DNA of 64,000 nt from Oscillospiraceae bacterium (GCA_017397835.1 JAFQHV010000041.1:1-64000); one strand, 5' to 3'. Counted from the first letter of the stretch, positions 16,489-28,291 are shown. The notes: generated from the sequence alone by a model not told the origin. Numbers and translations are program-made.

Positions 16489-17703
16489 ATGGCCCGAAAA
16501 GCAAAACGTGATCTGACCGTAGAAGAACAACTGGCCCGGGGACCCATGGACCTGCCCCTTTTGATGCTGGCCATGCTGCTGTTAGGCGTTGGTCTCATCA
16601 TGGTCATGTCCGCCTCTTACGCCACCGCCTATTACGACGCCAAGACCGATTCCCCCCTGGCCTACGCCATCGCCCAGGGAAGGTTCGCGCTGCTGGGCGT
16701 TTTGGCTATGTACGGTGTTTCCCGCTTCAATTATCAATATCTGCGCGGCCTGTCCCTGATTTTGCTTGCTTTTTCTGTTCTTTTGCTGGTTTTGGTCCTG
16801 ACCCCTTTGGGCGTGGCCAATAAGGGCGCCCAGCGCTGGCTGCACATCTTTTTGGTTGCCGGTCCCACGTTCCAGCCGTCCGAAATCGTCAAAGTGGCCG
16901 TCATTCTGTTCTTTTCAAGCCGACTGTGCGTGCGCGAAAAGCGCAAGCCCACCAAGTGGACCAAGCGCACCCGCCTGGGCCGCACACTGAACCTTATGGA
17001 ACGGGTCGGCCTCATGGAGCTGCTGCCCTATATCGGTATCTTGGCCCTCATCGCCCTGTTGCTGCTGAAAGAGCCGCATCTGTCCGGTACTATCTTGGTC
17101 TTTGTGGGCGGGGCCGCCGTTCTGTTCGCCTCCGGCATCCACTGGGGTTGGTTTGTTTCCGGCATTACTTTGGTCGGCTCCGCGTTGGCCCTGGTCATCA
17201 AGTTCACCCCGTATATGACATCCCGCATCATGCTGTGGCTGGACCCCTGGAGCGATGCGCTGGGTAAAGGCTACCAGACCATCCAGTCCCTGTACTCCAT
17301 CGGTTCCGGCGGTCTGCTGGGCCGGGGACTGGGCAAGAGTGTGCAAAAATACCTCTTCCTGCCCGAACCGGAAAACGACTTCATCTTTTCCATCGCCGTG
17401 GAGGAGCTGGGTTTTGTGGGCGGCATTCTGATTTTGGGTCTGTTTATGATGTTCATTCTCCGCGGTTACTGGATCGCCCTCCACGCCCGGGACCGGTTCG
17501 GCGCCCTGACCGCTGTAGGTATCACCACTCTGTTCGCCGTGCAGGTGTTTCTCAACATCGGCGTGGTGACCAATCTGATCCCCAACACCGGCATTTCCCT
17601 GCCCTTCTTCAGTTACGGCGGCACCGCTTTGATCATCCAGCTGGCCGAAGTAGGCATTCTGCTGAGCATTTCCCGGCAGATCCCCGCGCCTAAACAGGAT
17701 TAA
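16489..17703 (+). CDS. ftsW: Lipid II polymerase FtsW (SEDS family)
   Basis: A 404-residue SEDS glycosyltransferase with about ten membrane helices, polymerising lipid II at the septum together with the class B PBP encoded upstream. Family signatures: GLIMVMSASYATAYY, GVANKGAQRWL, FQPSEIVKVAVILF, EPHLSG, and near the end NTGISLPFFSYGGTALI. A TTG 18 bases upstream is in frame, but AAAGGAGG precedes ATG 16489. Position between mraY and murG supports FtsW rather than RodA. Confidence 0.93.
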   Translation: MARKAKRDLTVEEQLARGPMDLPLLMLAMLLLGVGLIMVMSASYATAYYDAKTDSPLAYAIAQGRFALLGVLAMYGVSRFNYQYLRGLSLILLAFSVLLLVLVLTPLGVANKGAQRWLHIFLVAGPTFQPSEIVKVAVILFFSSRLCVREKRKPTKWTKRTRLGRTLNLMERVGLMELLPYIGILALIALLLLKEPHLSGTILVFVGGAAVLFASGIHWGWFVSGITLVGSALALVIKFTPYMTSRIMLWLDPWSDALGKGYQTIQSLYSIGSGGLLGRGLGKSVQKYLFLPEPENDFIFSIAVEELGFVGGILILGLFMMFILRGYWIALHARDRFGALTAVGITTLFAVQVFLNIGVVTNLIPNTGISLPFFSYGGTALIIQLAEVGILLSISRQIPAPKQD

Positions 17704-17720
17704 GCGAAACGAGGTAGGTT

Positions 17721-18845
17721 ATGAACATTCTCTTCACCTGCGGCGGCACGGCCGGACACGTCAACCCCGCCGTGGCTTTGGCCCGCCTTTTCCAACAGGA
17801 GCATCCCAGCTGCAACGTTTTGTTTGTGGGCGCTGACGGAGGCATGGAGACCCGCCTGGTTCCCAAAGAGGGATACGAGATCCGCACCGTCACCATCACC
17901 AACTTCCGTCGCTCTCTGAAGCCGGCCAATATCATCCATAATATCGGGACCCTGAAAAATATGGTCACCTCCAAAGCGCAGGCCCGCCGTATTCTGGACG
18001 AATTCAAGCCCGATCTGGTGGTTGGCACCGGCGGTTACGCCTCCTACCCCATCGTCAAGCAGGCCGCCCGCCGCGGCATTCCCACCGCCGTCCACGAATC
18101 CAACGCCGTTCCCGGCTTGACTACCAAGGCTCTGTCCAAGGTGGTGGACTGCGTGATGGTCGGTTTCGAAGAAAGCCGCGCGCACTACGACTGCCCGGAC
18201 AAGGTGGTCGTCACAGGCACGCCGGTGCGGGGTGATTTCTTCCGCTACACCCGAGCCGAGGCCCGCGCTCAGTTGGGCATCACCGACGACCGCCCCCTGC
18301 TTCTGTCCTACTGGGGCTCGTTGGGTGCAAGTGTTATGAATGCTCTGACCGTGGAGCTTTTGGAGCGCCAGCAAAAGGACGGTCTTCCATTCCATCATAT
18401 CCACGGTGCCGGCCGGGACTTTGCCTCCATGATGGAGGCGCTGCAGGCCAAGGGCATTTCCGCCCCGGAGCTGCAGGTACGGGAGTATATCTACGATATG
18501 CCTTTGGTCATGGCTGCCGCCGACGTGGTGCTGTGCCGGGCCGGCGCCTCCACCGTGTCGGAGCTTGCCGCCATCGGCAAACCCAGCGTGCTGGTCCCCT
18601 CCCCCAACGTCACCGCCAATCATCAGGAGAAAAACGCCCGCGTGCTGGAGCGTCAGGGCGGCGCCGTAGTCCTGACGGAGCCGGACTGCACCGCCGAAGT
18701 GCTGTACACGACCCTGTGCGATTTGCTCCGCGATCCCTCCCGCCGCGCAGAAATGTCCCGTGCTCTGACCGCCACTGCTGTGGTGGATGCCGGGTCGATC
18801 ATTTATAAAACACTCGTCAACCTCCTCCCCGACAAAAACAGATAA
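17721..18845 (+). CDS. murG: UDP-GlcNAc:lipid I N-acetylglucosaminyltransferase
   Basis: A 374-residue peripheral membrane GT28 glycosyltransferase that converts lipid I to lipid II. N-terminal glycine loop FTCGGTAGHVNPAVALA, second loop TGGYASYP, HESNAVPG, and the nucleotide-sugar site LCRAGASTVSEL are visible. The usual GGS(Q/L)GA loop is altered to WGSLGASVMN. It starts 17 bases after ftsW. Confidence 0.95.
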   Translation: MNILFTCGGTAGHVNPAVALARLFQQEHPSCNVLFVGADGGMETRLVPKEGYEIRTVTITNFRRSLKPANIIHNIGTLKNMVTSKAQARRILDEFKPDLVVGTGGYASYPIVKQAARRGIPTAVHESNAVPGLTTKALSKVVDCVMVGFEESRAHYDCPDKVVVTGTPVRGDFFRYTRAEARAQLGITDDRPLLLSYWGSLGASVMNALTVELLERQQKDGLPFHHIHGAGRDFASMMEALQAKGISAPELQVREYIYDMPLVMAAADVVLCRAGASTVSELAAIGKPSVLVPSPNVTANHQEKNARVLERQGGAVVLTEPDCTAEVLYTTLCDLLRDPSRRAEMSRALTATAVVDAGSIIYKTLVNLLPDKNR

Positions 18846-18863
18846 TCGACAGGAGAGCCACCT

Positions 18864-19619
18864 ATGTCAGCAGCCAGAAACAAGCGCAGACGGTATAAAA
18901 AAAGAGGACGCTTCGGCTTCCTCTATAAAGTGCTGTCCGTTATTGCCATCGCCGCTGCCGTTTTCATGGGTGCCACCGTGTTTTTCCGGGTGGAACGGGT
19001 GGAGGTCACCGGCAATGTCCGCTACGATGCCGCTCAGGTCGAGCAAGCCTCCGGCGTCACTCACGGTGACAACCTGTTCCGTCTGAACAAGTACGATACC
19101 GCCGCCCGCATCCGCCGCACCCTGCCCTATGTGGAGTCGGTAAATATCCGCCGCCGCCTGCCCGACACCTTGATTTTGAACGTCAACGAGTGTGTCGCCG
19201 CCGCGCAGCTCACCAGCGGCGAGGGCGGCTGGCTGATCAGCACATCCGGCAAGTTACTGGACTGGTCCGACGTTCCCCACGCCCTTCGGGTAGATGGCAT
19301 CGCCCCCGTGCTGCCCGAGCCCGGCGTCATCATGACCGTCAAAGCCCAGTACCAGGCCCGCGCCGACGGCCTCGTCGCGCTGCTGCAGGCTTTGGAAGAA
19401 AATGAAATGCTCTCCAGAGCCACCCGCGTGGACCTGAGCAGCGTGACCGCCATCCGTATGGAGATCGACGGCCGCTTTACCGTCAAACTTCCGGTCAGCG
19501 GTGATTTTTCGTATCTGCTGGCCGCCATGGACAAGGCCATCCAGTCTTTGGAACCCTTTGAGCACGGAAGTCTGGACCTGACCGTAAAGGATTACACCGT
19601 AGTTTTCAGCCCCGCGTGA
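18864..19619 (+). CDS. ftsQ: FtsQ/DivIB-like cell division protein
   Basis: A 251-residue bitopic protein: strongly basic cytoplasmic N-terminus (about 1-25), one membrane helix (about 27-48), then a POTRA domain (about 50-120; VERVEVTGNVRYDAAQV, LPYVESVNIRRRLPDTLIL) and the beta domain. FtsQ/DivIB links FtsL and FtsB/DivIC in the divisome. ATG follows AGGAG. It is the last gene before a long hairpin and the ftsZ promoter. Confidence 0.88.
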   Translation: MSAARNKRRRYKKRGRFGFLYKVLSVIAIAAAVFMGATVFFRVERVEVTGNVRYDAAQVEQASGVTHGDNLFRLNKYDTAARIRRTLPYVESVNIRRRLPDTLILNVNECVAAAQLTSGEGGWLISTSGKLLDWSDVPHALRVDGIAPVLPEPGVIMTVKAQYQARADGLVALLQALEENEMLSRATRVDLSSVTAIRMEIDGRFTVKLPVSGDFSYLLAAMDKAIQSLEPFEHGSLDLTVKDYTVVFSPA

Positions 19620-19633
19620 CCTCACTTTGGGCC

Positions 19634-19670
19634 ATACGCTCCGGACCCGCATGGCGGGTCCGGAGCGTAT
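19634..19670 (+). terminator. Long hairpin after ftsQ
   Basis: Seventeen-base perfect arms (ATACGCTCCGGACCCGC and its complement) around a three-base loop, just past the ftsQ stop codon. There is no long T run after it, so termination may be partial. It also separates ftsZ as its own transcription unit. Confidence 0.7.
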
Positions 19671-19728
19671 TATTCTGCCCATCGACGGGAAAGGTGCAAA
19701 AAAGCACACAAAAAATGCATTTCCGGTC

Positions 19729-19757
19729 TTGACCTGTCCGCAAAAGAGGGGTACAAT
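19729..19757 (+). promoter_or_regulatory. Promoter of ftsZ
   Basis: TTGACC at 19729-19734 and TACAAT at 19752-19757, spacer 17 bases, 77 bases before the ftsZ start. Confidence 0.78.
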
Positions 19758-19833
19758 GTACTAAATATGGATAACAACCATATCCTCAGCCCAACAGGTT
19801 GTTTTTTCGATTTTTACTTAGGAGGAAACTGTT

Positions 19834-21027
19834 ATGGCATTTGGATTGGATATCGGTCAGGACAGCGTCGTCAGCATCAAGGTCGTTGGTGTGGGCGGCG
19901 GCGGCGGCAACGTGGTCAACCGCATGGTCAAGTCCGGCATCAGAAATGTTGATTTCATCTCCGTTAACACGGATAAGCAGGCGCTGAACGTTTCCAGCGC
20001 CACCTTCAAGATCCAGATCGGCGAAAAGCTGACCAACGGTCAGGGTGCCGGCTCCAACCCCGACGTGGGCCGCAAGTCCGCCGAAGAGAACCGTGCCCAG
20101 ATCGCCAAGGCGCTGGAGGATGCCGACATGGTCTTCATCACCGCCGGCATGGGCGGTGGTACCGGCACCGGCGCCGCCCCCATCGTGGCCGACATCGCCA
20201 AGGAAATGGGTGTGCTGACCGTGGGCGTGGTGACCAAGCCCTTTAAGTTCGAGGGCAGCCGCCGTATGGCCCGCGCCGAGGAGGGTATCTCCGAGCTGCG
20301 CGGTAAGGTGGACTCTCTGGTCATCATCCCCAACGAGCGGCTGAAGCTGGCCACCGACCAGAAGATCACCATGCTCAATGCGTTTGAGATCGCTGACGAC
20401 GTGCTGCAGCAGGCTGTCCAGTCCATCTCCGACCTGATCAAGAACACCGGCTTTATCAACCTGGACTTTGCCGACGTGACCGCCGTCATGGAAAACGCCG
20501 GTCGTGCCCACATGGGCGTTGGCCGTGCCGCCGGCAAGGCCAAGGCCGAAGAGGCCGCCCGCATGGCCATTTCCAGCCCCCTGCTGGAGACCTCCATCAA
20601 CGGTGCCCGCGGCGTGCTGATCAACGTCACCGGTTCCATGGACATCGGCCTGGAAGAGGTGGAGACCGCCGCCAACCTGGTGCAGGAGGCCGCCCACCCC
20701 GATGCCAACATCATCTTCGGTGCCGCTTTCGATCCCGACCTGGAGGACGAGATCCGCGTGACCGTCATCGCCACCGGCTTTGACGAAAGCGCCGCCCTGG
20801 CTGCCGAGCCTTACACGCAGGCCAAGGCCAAGGTGGAGCAGGAGGCTCCCGCTCCCGCCGCCGCCTTCGACTTCTCCCCCCTGACCGAGGAGCCCGCCCC
20901 CGCTGCCGACCCCGCTCCCGCGGAGCCCGCCGCCGAGCAGCCTGCCCCCGCCGCGCAAGAGGACTCCGGCGCCGTTTCCAACGAAGATTGGGACCTGCTG
21001 CAGAAAATCTTCAGCAAGCGCAACTGA
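19834..21027 (+). CDS. ftsZ: Cell division protein FtsZ
   Basis: A 397-residue tubulin-like GTPase that forms the division ring. The GTP-binding G-box [10 protein letters not shown] and [14 protein letters not shown] are clear, as is the T7-loop region [11 protein letters not shown]. The linker after about residue 320 is Ala/Pro/Glu-rich. The C-terminal peptide reads [15 protein letters not shown], which departs from the common D-I-P-x-F-L form. ATG follows TAGGAGG. It has its own promoter and terminator. Confidence 0.97.
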   Translation: MAFGLDIGQDSVVSIKVVGVGGGGGNVVNRMVKSGIRNVDFISVNTDKQALNVSSATFKIQIGEKLTNGQGAGSNPDVGRKSAEENRAQIAKALEDADMVFITAGMGGGTGTGAAPIVADIAKEMGVLTVGVVTKPFKFEGSRRMARAEEGISELRGKVDSLVIIPNERLKLATDQKITMLNAFEIADDVLQQAVQSISDLIKNTGFINLDFADVTAVMENAGRAHMGVGRAAGKAKAEEAARMAISSPLLETSINGARGVLINVTGSMDIGLEEVETAANLVQEAAHPDANIIFGAAFDPDLEDEIRVTVIATGFDESAALAAEPYTQAKAKVEQEAPAPAAAFDFSPLTEEPAPAADPAPAEPAAEQPAPAAQEDSGAVSNEDWDLLQKIFSKRN

Positions 21028-21046
21028 TAATACCCTATAAATGACC

Positions 21047-21079
21047 AACACCCCTGCCGCACAGCGGCAGGGGTGTTTT
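21047..21079 (+). terminator. Terminator of ftsZ
   Basis: Arms AACACCCCTGCCGC and GCGGCAGGGGTGTT with a three-base loop, followed by TTTTC. It lies between ftsZ and the convergent clpB gene and can serve ftsZ; the A-rich left flank could also serve clpB weakly. Confidence 0.9.
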
Positions 21080-21088
21080 CTTGTCCTC

Positions 21089-23683
<2,595 letters not shown>

Positions 23684-23723
23684 AGAGCATTCACTCCTTT
23701 TCACGCTCGACTCACATTCCGAA

Positions 23724-23750
23724 TTAGCACTCTCACTCATCGAGTGCTAA
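23724..23750 (-). promoter_or_regulatory. CIRCE operator (HrcA binding site) of clpB
   Basis: A perfect match to TTAGCACTC-N9-GAGTGCTAA. HrcA binds this element and represses heat-shock genes. It starts just after the clpB -10 box, as in other HrcA-controlled genes. Confidence 0.95.
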
Positions 23751-23753
23751 TTT

Positions 23754-23782
23754 AGTGTAACCCACTTCCGCGCAAAATGCAA
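23754..23782 (-). promoter_or_regulatory. Promoter of clpB
   Basis: On the minus strand TTGCAT (23777-23782) and TACACT (23754-23759) with a 17-base spacer, immediately upstream of CIRCE. Confidence 0.8.
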
Positions 23783-23850
23783 TAGGGTTTTGCCACAAAT
23801 TTATGAACGGACCGTAAATTCTCCATTCCGTCCCTCCTCGGACGCAGAAA

Positions 23851-23889
23851 CGCTCCCCCCATCATAGGATGGAGGGAGCGCAGTTTTTT
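23851..23889 (-). terminator. Hairpin after the TetR gene
   Basis: Arms CGCTCCCCCCATC and GGATGGAGGGAGCG around a short loop; T-rich on both sides but with a better T run on the plus strand. It ends the minus-strand TetR gene. Confidence 0.6.
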
Positions 23890-24437
23890 CACACGGCCAA
23901 ATAAAAATATTCCACAATGGTTTCCGGCGGCAGCCGCATCCCATCCTTCACCCACCAGCGCACCGTCTCAATAAAGGTAGCGGCAATGTGCTCCACCAGA
24001 AAGTCCCGGGGCAGCCGCGGGTCTTTCTGCGCCTCAAACTGCGGCAGCTGCCGCTCCGCCAGCCTGCGCAATTCGGTTTTGAAGTAGCGCAAAAACAGTT
24101 CGTTATTCTCACCGGACAGCAAGGTAAGCAAGTGGTTGTCGTTTTTCTGCAGGTGGGAAAACAGGTGCAGAAAAACCGGGGCAGGCGTATCACATTCGAA
24201 GATATGGTGGTGCTCCTCCTGCCCGCAGGCGGCATCAATAATGTGGCAGAACAGTTCCTGACACAGCTCTTTCAGCAAAAAGTCCTTGGTTTCAAAATGG
24301 GCGTAAAAGGTGGCCCGCCCCACGTCAGCCCGCCTGATGATCTCCTCCACCGTGATCTGCCCGAACTCTTTTCGGGACAGCAGGTCCGTAAATGCATCAA
24401 ATATCGCCCGGCGGGTCTTTCTTTGCCGTCTGTCCAT
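23889..24437 (-). CDS. TetR family transcriptional regulator
   Basis: A 182-residue TetR/AcrR regulator. The N-terminal helix-turn-helix is typical: RQRKTRRAIFDAFTDLLSRK, ITVEEIIRRADVGRATFYAHF (about 1-50). The C-terminal ligand domain resembles the TetR_C_7 type. ATG at 24437 is preceded by GGAGG; in-frame ATGs further up are less well placed. It is divergent from the CDF transporter gene, with inverted repeats between them, so that gene is its likely target. Confidence 0.85.
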   Translation of the reverse strand: MDRRQRKTRRAIFDAFTDLLSRKEFGQITVEEIIRRADVGRATFYAHFETKDFLLKELCQELFCHIIDAACGQEEHHHIFECDTPAPVFLHLFSHLQKNDNHLLTLLSGENNELFLRYFKTELRRLAERQLPQFEAQKDPRLPRDFLVEHIAATFIETVRWWVKDGMRLPPETIVEYFYLAV

Positions 24438-24517
24438 AGGCTCCTCCATACAAATTCCCCGTTTTGTTCCGTATCGCACGGTTCAAGCCGATTGTCCGTT
24501 GTCATTTCCCGCGCAAT

Positions 24518-24566
24518 TGATACAATACTATTGAACACTTCGTTCATTACCTAATATATTGTATCA
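24518..24566. promoter_or_regulatory. Nested inverted repeats between tetR and the CDF gene
   Basis: Perfect 10-base outer arms TGATACAATA (24518-24527) and TATTGTATCA (24557-24566) enclose TGAAC-N5-GTTCA (24532-24546). A plus-strand promoter fits TTGAAC (24531-24536) with TATATT 18 bases on, so the inner palindrome sits on its -35. Likely operator for the TetR protein. Confidence 0.6.
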
Positions 24567-24597
24567 TAAAATCTTTCCCCGTCAACAGGAGGTCACC

Positions 24598-25488
24598 ATG
24601 AAAACCGAACAGAATATTTTAGTTGCCTTTGTCCTGAACCTGTGTTTTTCCATCTTTGAATTTGTGGGCGGCGTGCTGACCGGCAGCATCGCCATCGCCT
24701 CCGATGCCGTCCACGATTTGGGAGACGCCGCCAGCATCGGTATCTCCTACCTTTTGGAGAAAAAGAGCAAGCGCCCCTCCAATTCCCTCTACACCTACGG
24801 CTACGCCCGGTTCTCCGTTCTGGGCGGCATCATCACCACCCTCATCCTGCTGGTGGGCTCCGTGGTGGTCATCTGCAGCGCCGTGCAGCGCATCTTCGCT
24901 CCGGTTGAACTGAATTACGGCGGTATGATCCTGTTCGCCGTGGTGGGCGTGGGCGTAAACTCCTGTGCGGCTTTCTTCACCCGGGGCGGTCATTCCTTCA
25001 ACCAAAAAGCCGTTAATCTGCATATGCTGGAAGATGTCCTTGGCTGGGTCATGGTCCTGTGCGGCGCGGTGGTGATGCACTTCACCGACTTTGCCCTTTT
25101 GGACCCCATCATGTCCATCTGCGTGGCCGTGTTCATCTTCGCCAACGCCGTCAAAAATCTGACCGGCGCCATTACCCCGCTGTTGGAAAAAGTCCCCCTT
25201 GACGTCGATACCGAGCAGATCAAGCAGCAGCTGGAACAACTGGACGGCGTGCTGGACGTCCACCACATCCATCTGTGGACGCTGGACGGGCAAACCAACT
25301 GCGCCACGGTGCACCTTGTGACCGACGGTGACCCCCACCTGATCAAGCTGGCCGCCCGTCAGGTGTTGAGCGGGTTCCACATCGGCCACGCGACCCTGGA
25401 GCTGGAATCTCCCGGCGAACCCTGCCCCGCCGTTCAGTGTCCCACCGTCAGCGCCTGTACCCACCGTCATCACCATCATCACCATTGA
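24598..25488 (+). CDS. CDF family cation (Zn2+/Co2+) efflux transporter
   Basis: A 296-residue cation diffusion facilitator with six membrane helices. Metal-site motifs are visible in helices 2 and 5: SDAVHDLGDAASIG (His-Asp...Asp) and HMLEDVLGW. The cytoplasmic C-terminal domain (about 205-280) contains VHHIHLWTLDG, typical of CzcD/ZitB. The protein ends in HRHHHHHH, a natural polyhistidine tail likely to bind metal. ATG follows CAGGAGG; the frame opens 39 bases earlier. Divergent tetR suggests metal- or stress-induced expression. Confidence 0.93.
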   Translation: MKTEQNILVAFVLNLCFSIFEFVGGVLTGSIAIASDAVHDLGDAASIGISYLLEKKSKRPSNSLYTYGYARFSVLGGIITTLILLVGSVVVICSAVQRIFAPVELNYGGMILFAVVGVGVNSCAAFFTRGGHSFNQKAVNLHMLEDVLGWVMVLCGAVVMHFTDFALLDPIMSICVAVFIFANAVKNLTGAITPLLEKVPLDVDTEQIKQQLEQLDGVLDVHHIHLWTLDGQTNCATVHLVTDGDPHLIKLAARQVLSGFHIGHATLELESPGEPCPAVQCPTVSACTHRHHHHHH

Positions 25489-25498
25489 TGTTTACGCA

Positions 25499-25527
25499 TT
25501 TACATTTCCCATACAAAATGATATAAT
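25499..25527 (+). promoter_or_regulatory. Promoter of the zinc ABC operon
   Basis: TTTACA at 25499-25504 and TATAAT at 25522-25527, spacer 17 bases, 35 bases before the first start codon. I see no clear Zur-type palindrome here. Confidence 0.75.
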
Positions 25528-25561
25528 GGTGTTTCCTAAATAACCTCTTGCGGAGGCACCT

Positions 25562-26515
25562 ATGAAACGCATCGTTGCTTTGCTGCTGTGTCTGCTGCTG
25601 TTGGCGGGCTGCGCTCCTGCCGGACAGGACGAACAGCAGGTCCAAGTAAATATCGTGGCCACCACCTACCCCGCCTATTTGGCCGCCCTGACGGTGACCG
25701 AGGGCGTGGACCGTGTGTCGGTTTCCCGCCTCGACACGGGCAGTGTCAGCTGCCTGCACGACTACACCCTCACCGTCAGCGACATGAAAAAGCTGTCCCG
25801 GGCGGACGTCATCGTGATGAACGGCGCGGGGATGGAGGATTTCATGTCCGATGCCCTGGCCACCTCTACCGCCGCGGTCATCGACTGTTCCGAGGGTGTT
25901 TCCCTCCTGCCCGCCACAGGCCACCACGACCATGACCACGAACATCACGACCACGACAGCCACTTCGACGGCCACTACTGGATGGATCCCATTCAAATGG
26001 CCGCCGCGGTGGATGCCGTACTGACGGGTCTGCTGCCCCTGCTCGGCGAGGGGCACGCCGCCACGCTGACCTACAACGCCAGCACCGCCCATTTGCTGCT
26101 CAACCAATGTTATACAAGCGGTCTGGATGCTGTGCAGGACCTTTCCGCAGCCAATGCACAACTCATCACCTTCCACGACGGGTTTGCCTACTTCGCCGCC
26201 GCCTTCGGCCTGCCCCTGCTGGCCAGCATCGAGGAGGAGGCGGGCAGCGAAGCCTCCGCCAAAGAGATCATCCATGTCACCGAACTGGTGCGGGAATACG
26301 AGCTCCCCGCCATCTTTACCGAGGTCAACGGCTCCGACGCCACCGCCCGGGCCATCAGCCGGGAAACCGGCTGCGGGGTATACGCCCTGTCCACCATCAT
26401 GGACGGGCGGGAACCGTTCGCCGACGACCTTTCCCCCATCACGCCGTACATTGAAGCCATAAACATCAACTTAGCCACCATTGTCGGCGCATTCTCTCCA
26501 AAGGAGGTGGAATGA
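25562..26515 (+). CDS. znuA: Zinc-type ABC transporter, substrate-binding lipoprotein
   Basis: A 317-residue cluster-9 metal-binding protein. A lipoprotein signal is evident (LLLCLLLLAGCAP, lipid-modified Cys at about 18). The His ligands occur in LHDYTL, GHYWMDP and TFHDGFAYF, and the acidic ligand in FTEVNG. Between the first two lies a His/Asp-rich loop (about 121-139), which in this family favours zinc over manganese. It is followed at once by ATPase and permease genes. The gene name is by family; AdcA/ZnuA assignment rests on the His loop. Confidence 0.9.
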   Translation: MKRIVALLLCLLLLAGCAPAGQDEQQVQVNIVATTYPAYLAALTVTEGVDRVSVSRLDTGSVSCLHDYTLTVSDMKKLSRADVIVMNGAGMEDFMSDALATSTAAVIDCSEGVSLLPATGHHDHDHEHHDHDSHFDGHYWMDPIQMAAAVDAVLTGLLPLLGEGHAATLTYNASTAHLLLNQCYTSGLDAVQDLSAANAQLITFHDGFAYFAAAFGLPLLASIEEEAGSEASAKEIIHVTELVREYELPAIFTEVNGSDATARAISRETGCGVYALSTIMDGREPFADDLSPITPYIEAININLATIVGAFSPKEVE

Positions 26516-26518
26516 TCC

Positions 26519-27319
26519 ATGCGCAAAATCAAACACGGCCGTCTTGTCAGCGGCCGAACGGATGCCTGCCGGCTGAAGCTGACCGGTGTGAGCGTCCATC
26601 TCAACGGCGAACCGATCTTGTCCGATGTTTCGTTCCAGCTCAACTGCGGCGAGATCGTGGCTCTCATCGGCCCCAACGGCGCGGGCAAGTCCACCCTGCT
26701 GCGCACCATTCTGGGTCAGCTGCCTTACAACGGCACCATCACCTTCTCCCCCGCCGGCGCCCCCGCGTTCCGTCTGGGCGACCCCACAGCCAAAAGCACC
26801 CGCCCGTTGGTGGGCTACGTCCCCCAATCCCCCACCTTTGACCGTGGCGACCCGGTGACGGTGCTGGACTTCTTCACCGCCGCCACTTCCCACTGGCCTG
26901 TGTGGCTGCCTGTTACCAAAGCTCTGCGTGCCAAGGCGGAAAGCTGCCTGTCCCGGGTCCACGCTCAGGACCTGCTGGACAAGCCTATGGGTGCCCTGTC
27001 CGGCGGTCAGCTTCAGCGGGTGCTGCTGGCACTGGCGCTGGAGCCCGTCCCCCACATTCTGCTGCTGGACGAGCCTCTGTCCGGCGTGGATGCCGAGGGT
27101 GAGCAGCAGCTGATGGATATGCTGGACGAGCTGCGAACCCAGTACGACCTGTCCATCTTCCTGTCCACCCACGACTTCGCCACCCTGGAGCGCTACACCG
27201 ACCAGGTGGTCCTGCTGGACAGGCAGGTGCTGTGCACCGGTCCCGCCGCCGAAGTGTTGTCCTGTGAGGCGTTTTTCCGCACCTTCCATCTGAACACCGG
27301 AAAGGAGGGCGAGCGTTAA
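26519..27319 (+). CDS. znuC: Zinc-type ABC transporter, ATP-binding protein
   Basis: A 266-residue ABC ATPase energising the metal uptake system. Walker A GPNGAGKST, signature LSGGQLQRV, Walker B ILLLDEP and the switch His in STHDF are intact. A 20-residue basic N-terminal extension precedes the usual start. ATG follows AAAGGAGGTGG, which overlaps the end of znuA; the permease start overlaps its stop codon (TAATG). Confidence 0.93.
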   Translation: MRKIKHGRLVSGRTDACRLKLTGVSVHLNGEPILSDVSFQLNCGEIVALIGPNGAGKSTLLRTILGQLPYNGTITFSPAGAPAFRLGDPTAKSTRPLVGYVPQSPTFDRGDPVTVLDFFTAATSHWPVWLPVTKALRAKAESCLSRVHAQDLLDKPMGALSGGQLQRVLLALALEPVPHILLLDEPLSGVDAEGEQQLMDMLDELRTQYDLSIFLSTHDFATLERYTDQVVLLDRQVLCTGPAAEVLSCEAFFRTFHLNTGKEGER

Positions 27320-28164
27320 TGGAGCTTTGGTATCGTCTGCTCTCTCTGCTGCCCTTTGAGTGGGCGCAGCCGGGACAAATGCTGTTTATGAAGCACGCCC
27401 TGCTGGCGGTGCTTGTCATCTCTCCCCTGTTCGGTCTGCTGTCCACTATGGTAGTGCGCAGCCGAATGTCCTTCTTCTCCGATGCGCTGGGTCACTCCGC
27501 CTTTACCGGCATGGCCGTGGGCGCCCTGTGCGGCATCGGCAATCCCACTTGGGCCGCCGTGCTGTTCGCCCTGTTTTTCTCCGTGCTGTTCAACGTCGTG
27601 CGGCGCAAAACGGCCCTGGCCAGCGACACGGTCATCGGCGTGTTCGCCTCCACCGCCATGGCACTGGGCATCTTCCTGTCCACGTTGGGCGGCCGCTCCT
27701 TCACCAAATTCAACAGCCTGCTCATTGGTGACATTCTGTCCGTCACCCCCGCCCGAATCGGCCTGCTGGCCTTGATTTTACTGGTGGTTTTGGTGTTTTG
27801 GGCGGTTGGGTTCAACCGCTTGATGCTGTCCACCGTCCATCCCGCTCTAGCCCACAGCCGCGGCGTGCAGGTGTTTTGGCTGGAAACGGTGTTCTCCGCC
27901 CTCATCGCGGTGGTGGTCACCCTGTCCATGACCTGGGTCGGCCTGCTGGTCATCAACTCCCTGCTGGTGCTGCCCGCCGCCGCGGCCCGCAACGCAGCCC
28001 GAAACACCGCCCAGTACCACCTGCTCAGCGTTTTGGGTGCCGTGGTGTGCGGCATCGGAGGCGTAATGGCCTCCTACTATCTCGGCTCCTCCGCCGGTGC
28101 CTCCATCACGTTGCTTTTGGCGCTGTTCTTCCTCGCCACCTCCCTGCCGCACAGAGAAAGCTGA
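27319..28164 (+). CDS. znuB: Zinc-type ABC transporter, permease
   Basis: A 281-residue permease of the ABC-3 family with about eight membrane helices; FSDALGHSAFTGMAVG and the GDILSVTPA region are typical. Translationally coupled to znuC. An intrinsic terminator follows within 10 bases. Confidence 0.93.
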   Translation: MELWYRLLSLLPFEWAQPGQMLFMKHALLAVLVISPLFGLLSTMVVRSRMSFFSDALGHSAFTGMAVGALCGIGNPTWAAVLFALFFSVLFNVVRRKTALASDTVIGVFASTAMALGIFLSTLGGRSFTKFNSLLIGDILSVTPARIGLLALILLVVLVFWAVGFNRLMLSTVHPALAHSRGVQVFWLETVFSALIAVVVTLSMTWVGLLVINSLLVLPAAAARNAARNTAQYHLLSVLGAVVCGIGGVMASYYLGSSAGASITLLLALFFLATSLPHRES

Positions 28165-28171
28165 ATTTTCC

Positions 28172-28207
28172 AAAAATCCCGAAACGTTCCACGTTTCGGG
28201 ATTTTTT
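28172..28207 (+). terminator. Terminator of the zinc ABC operon
   Basis: Arms AAATCCCGAAACGT and ACGTTTCGGGATTT with a three-base loop, then a T run. Confidence 0.93.
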
Positions 28208-28291
28208 CCTGCATAAATTATATATTCCCGGTCACAATATGCTCAGGACGGAACAACCAGCCATCCCAGCAAATACCCGGGAGGAAACAGA

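Noticed and set aside
25464..25485. CAT/CAC trinucleotide repeat at the end of the CDF gene
   Set aside because: It encodes the His-rich tail of the transporter; not an independent repeat element.
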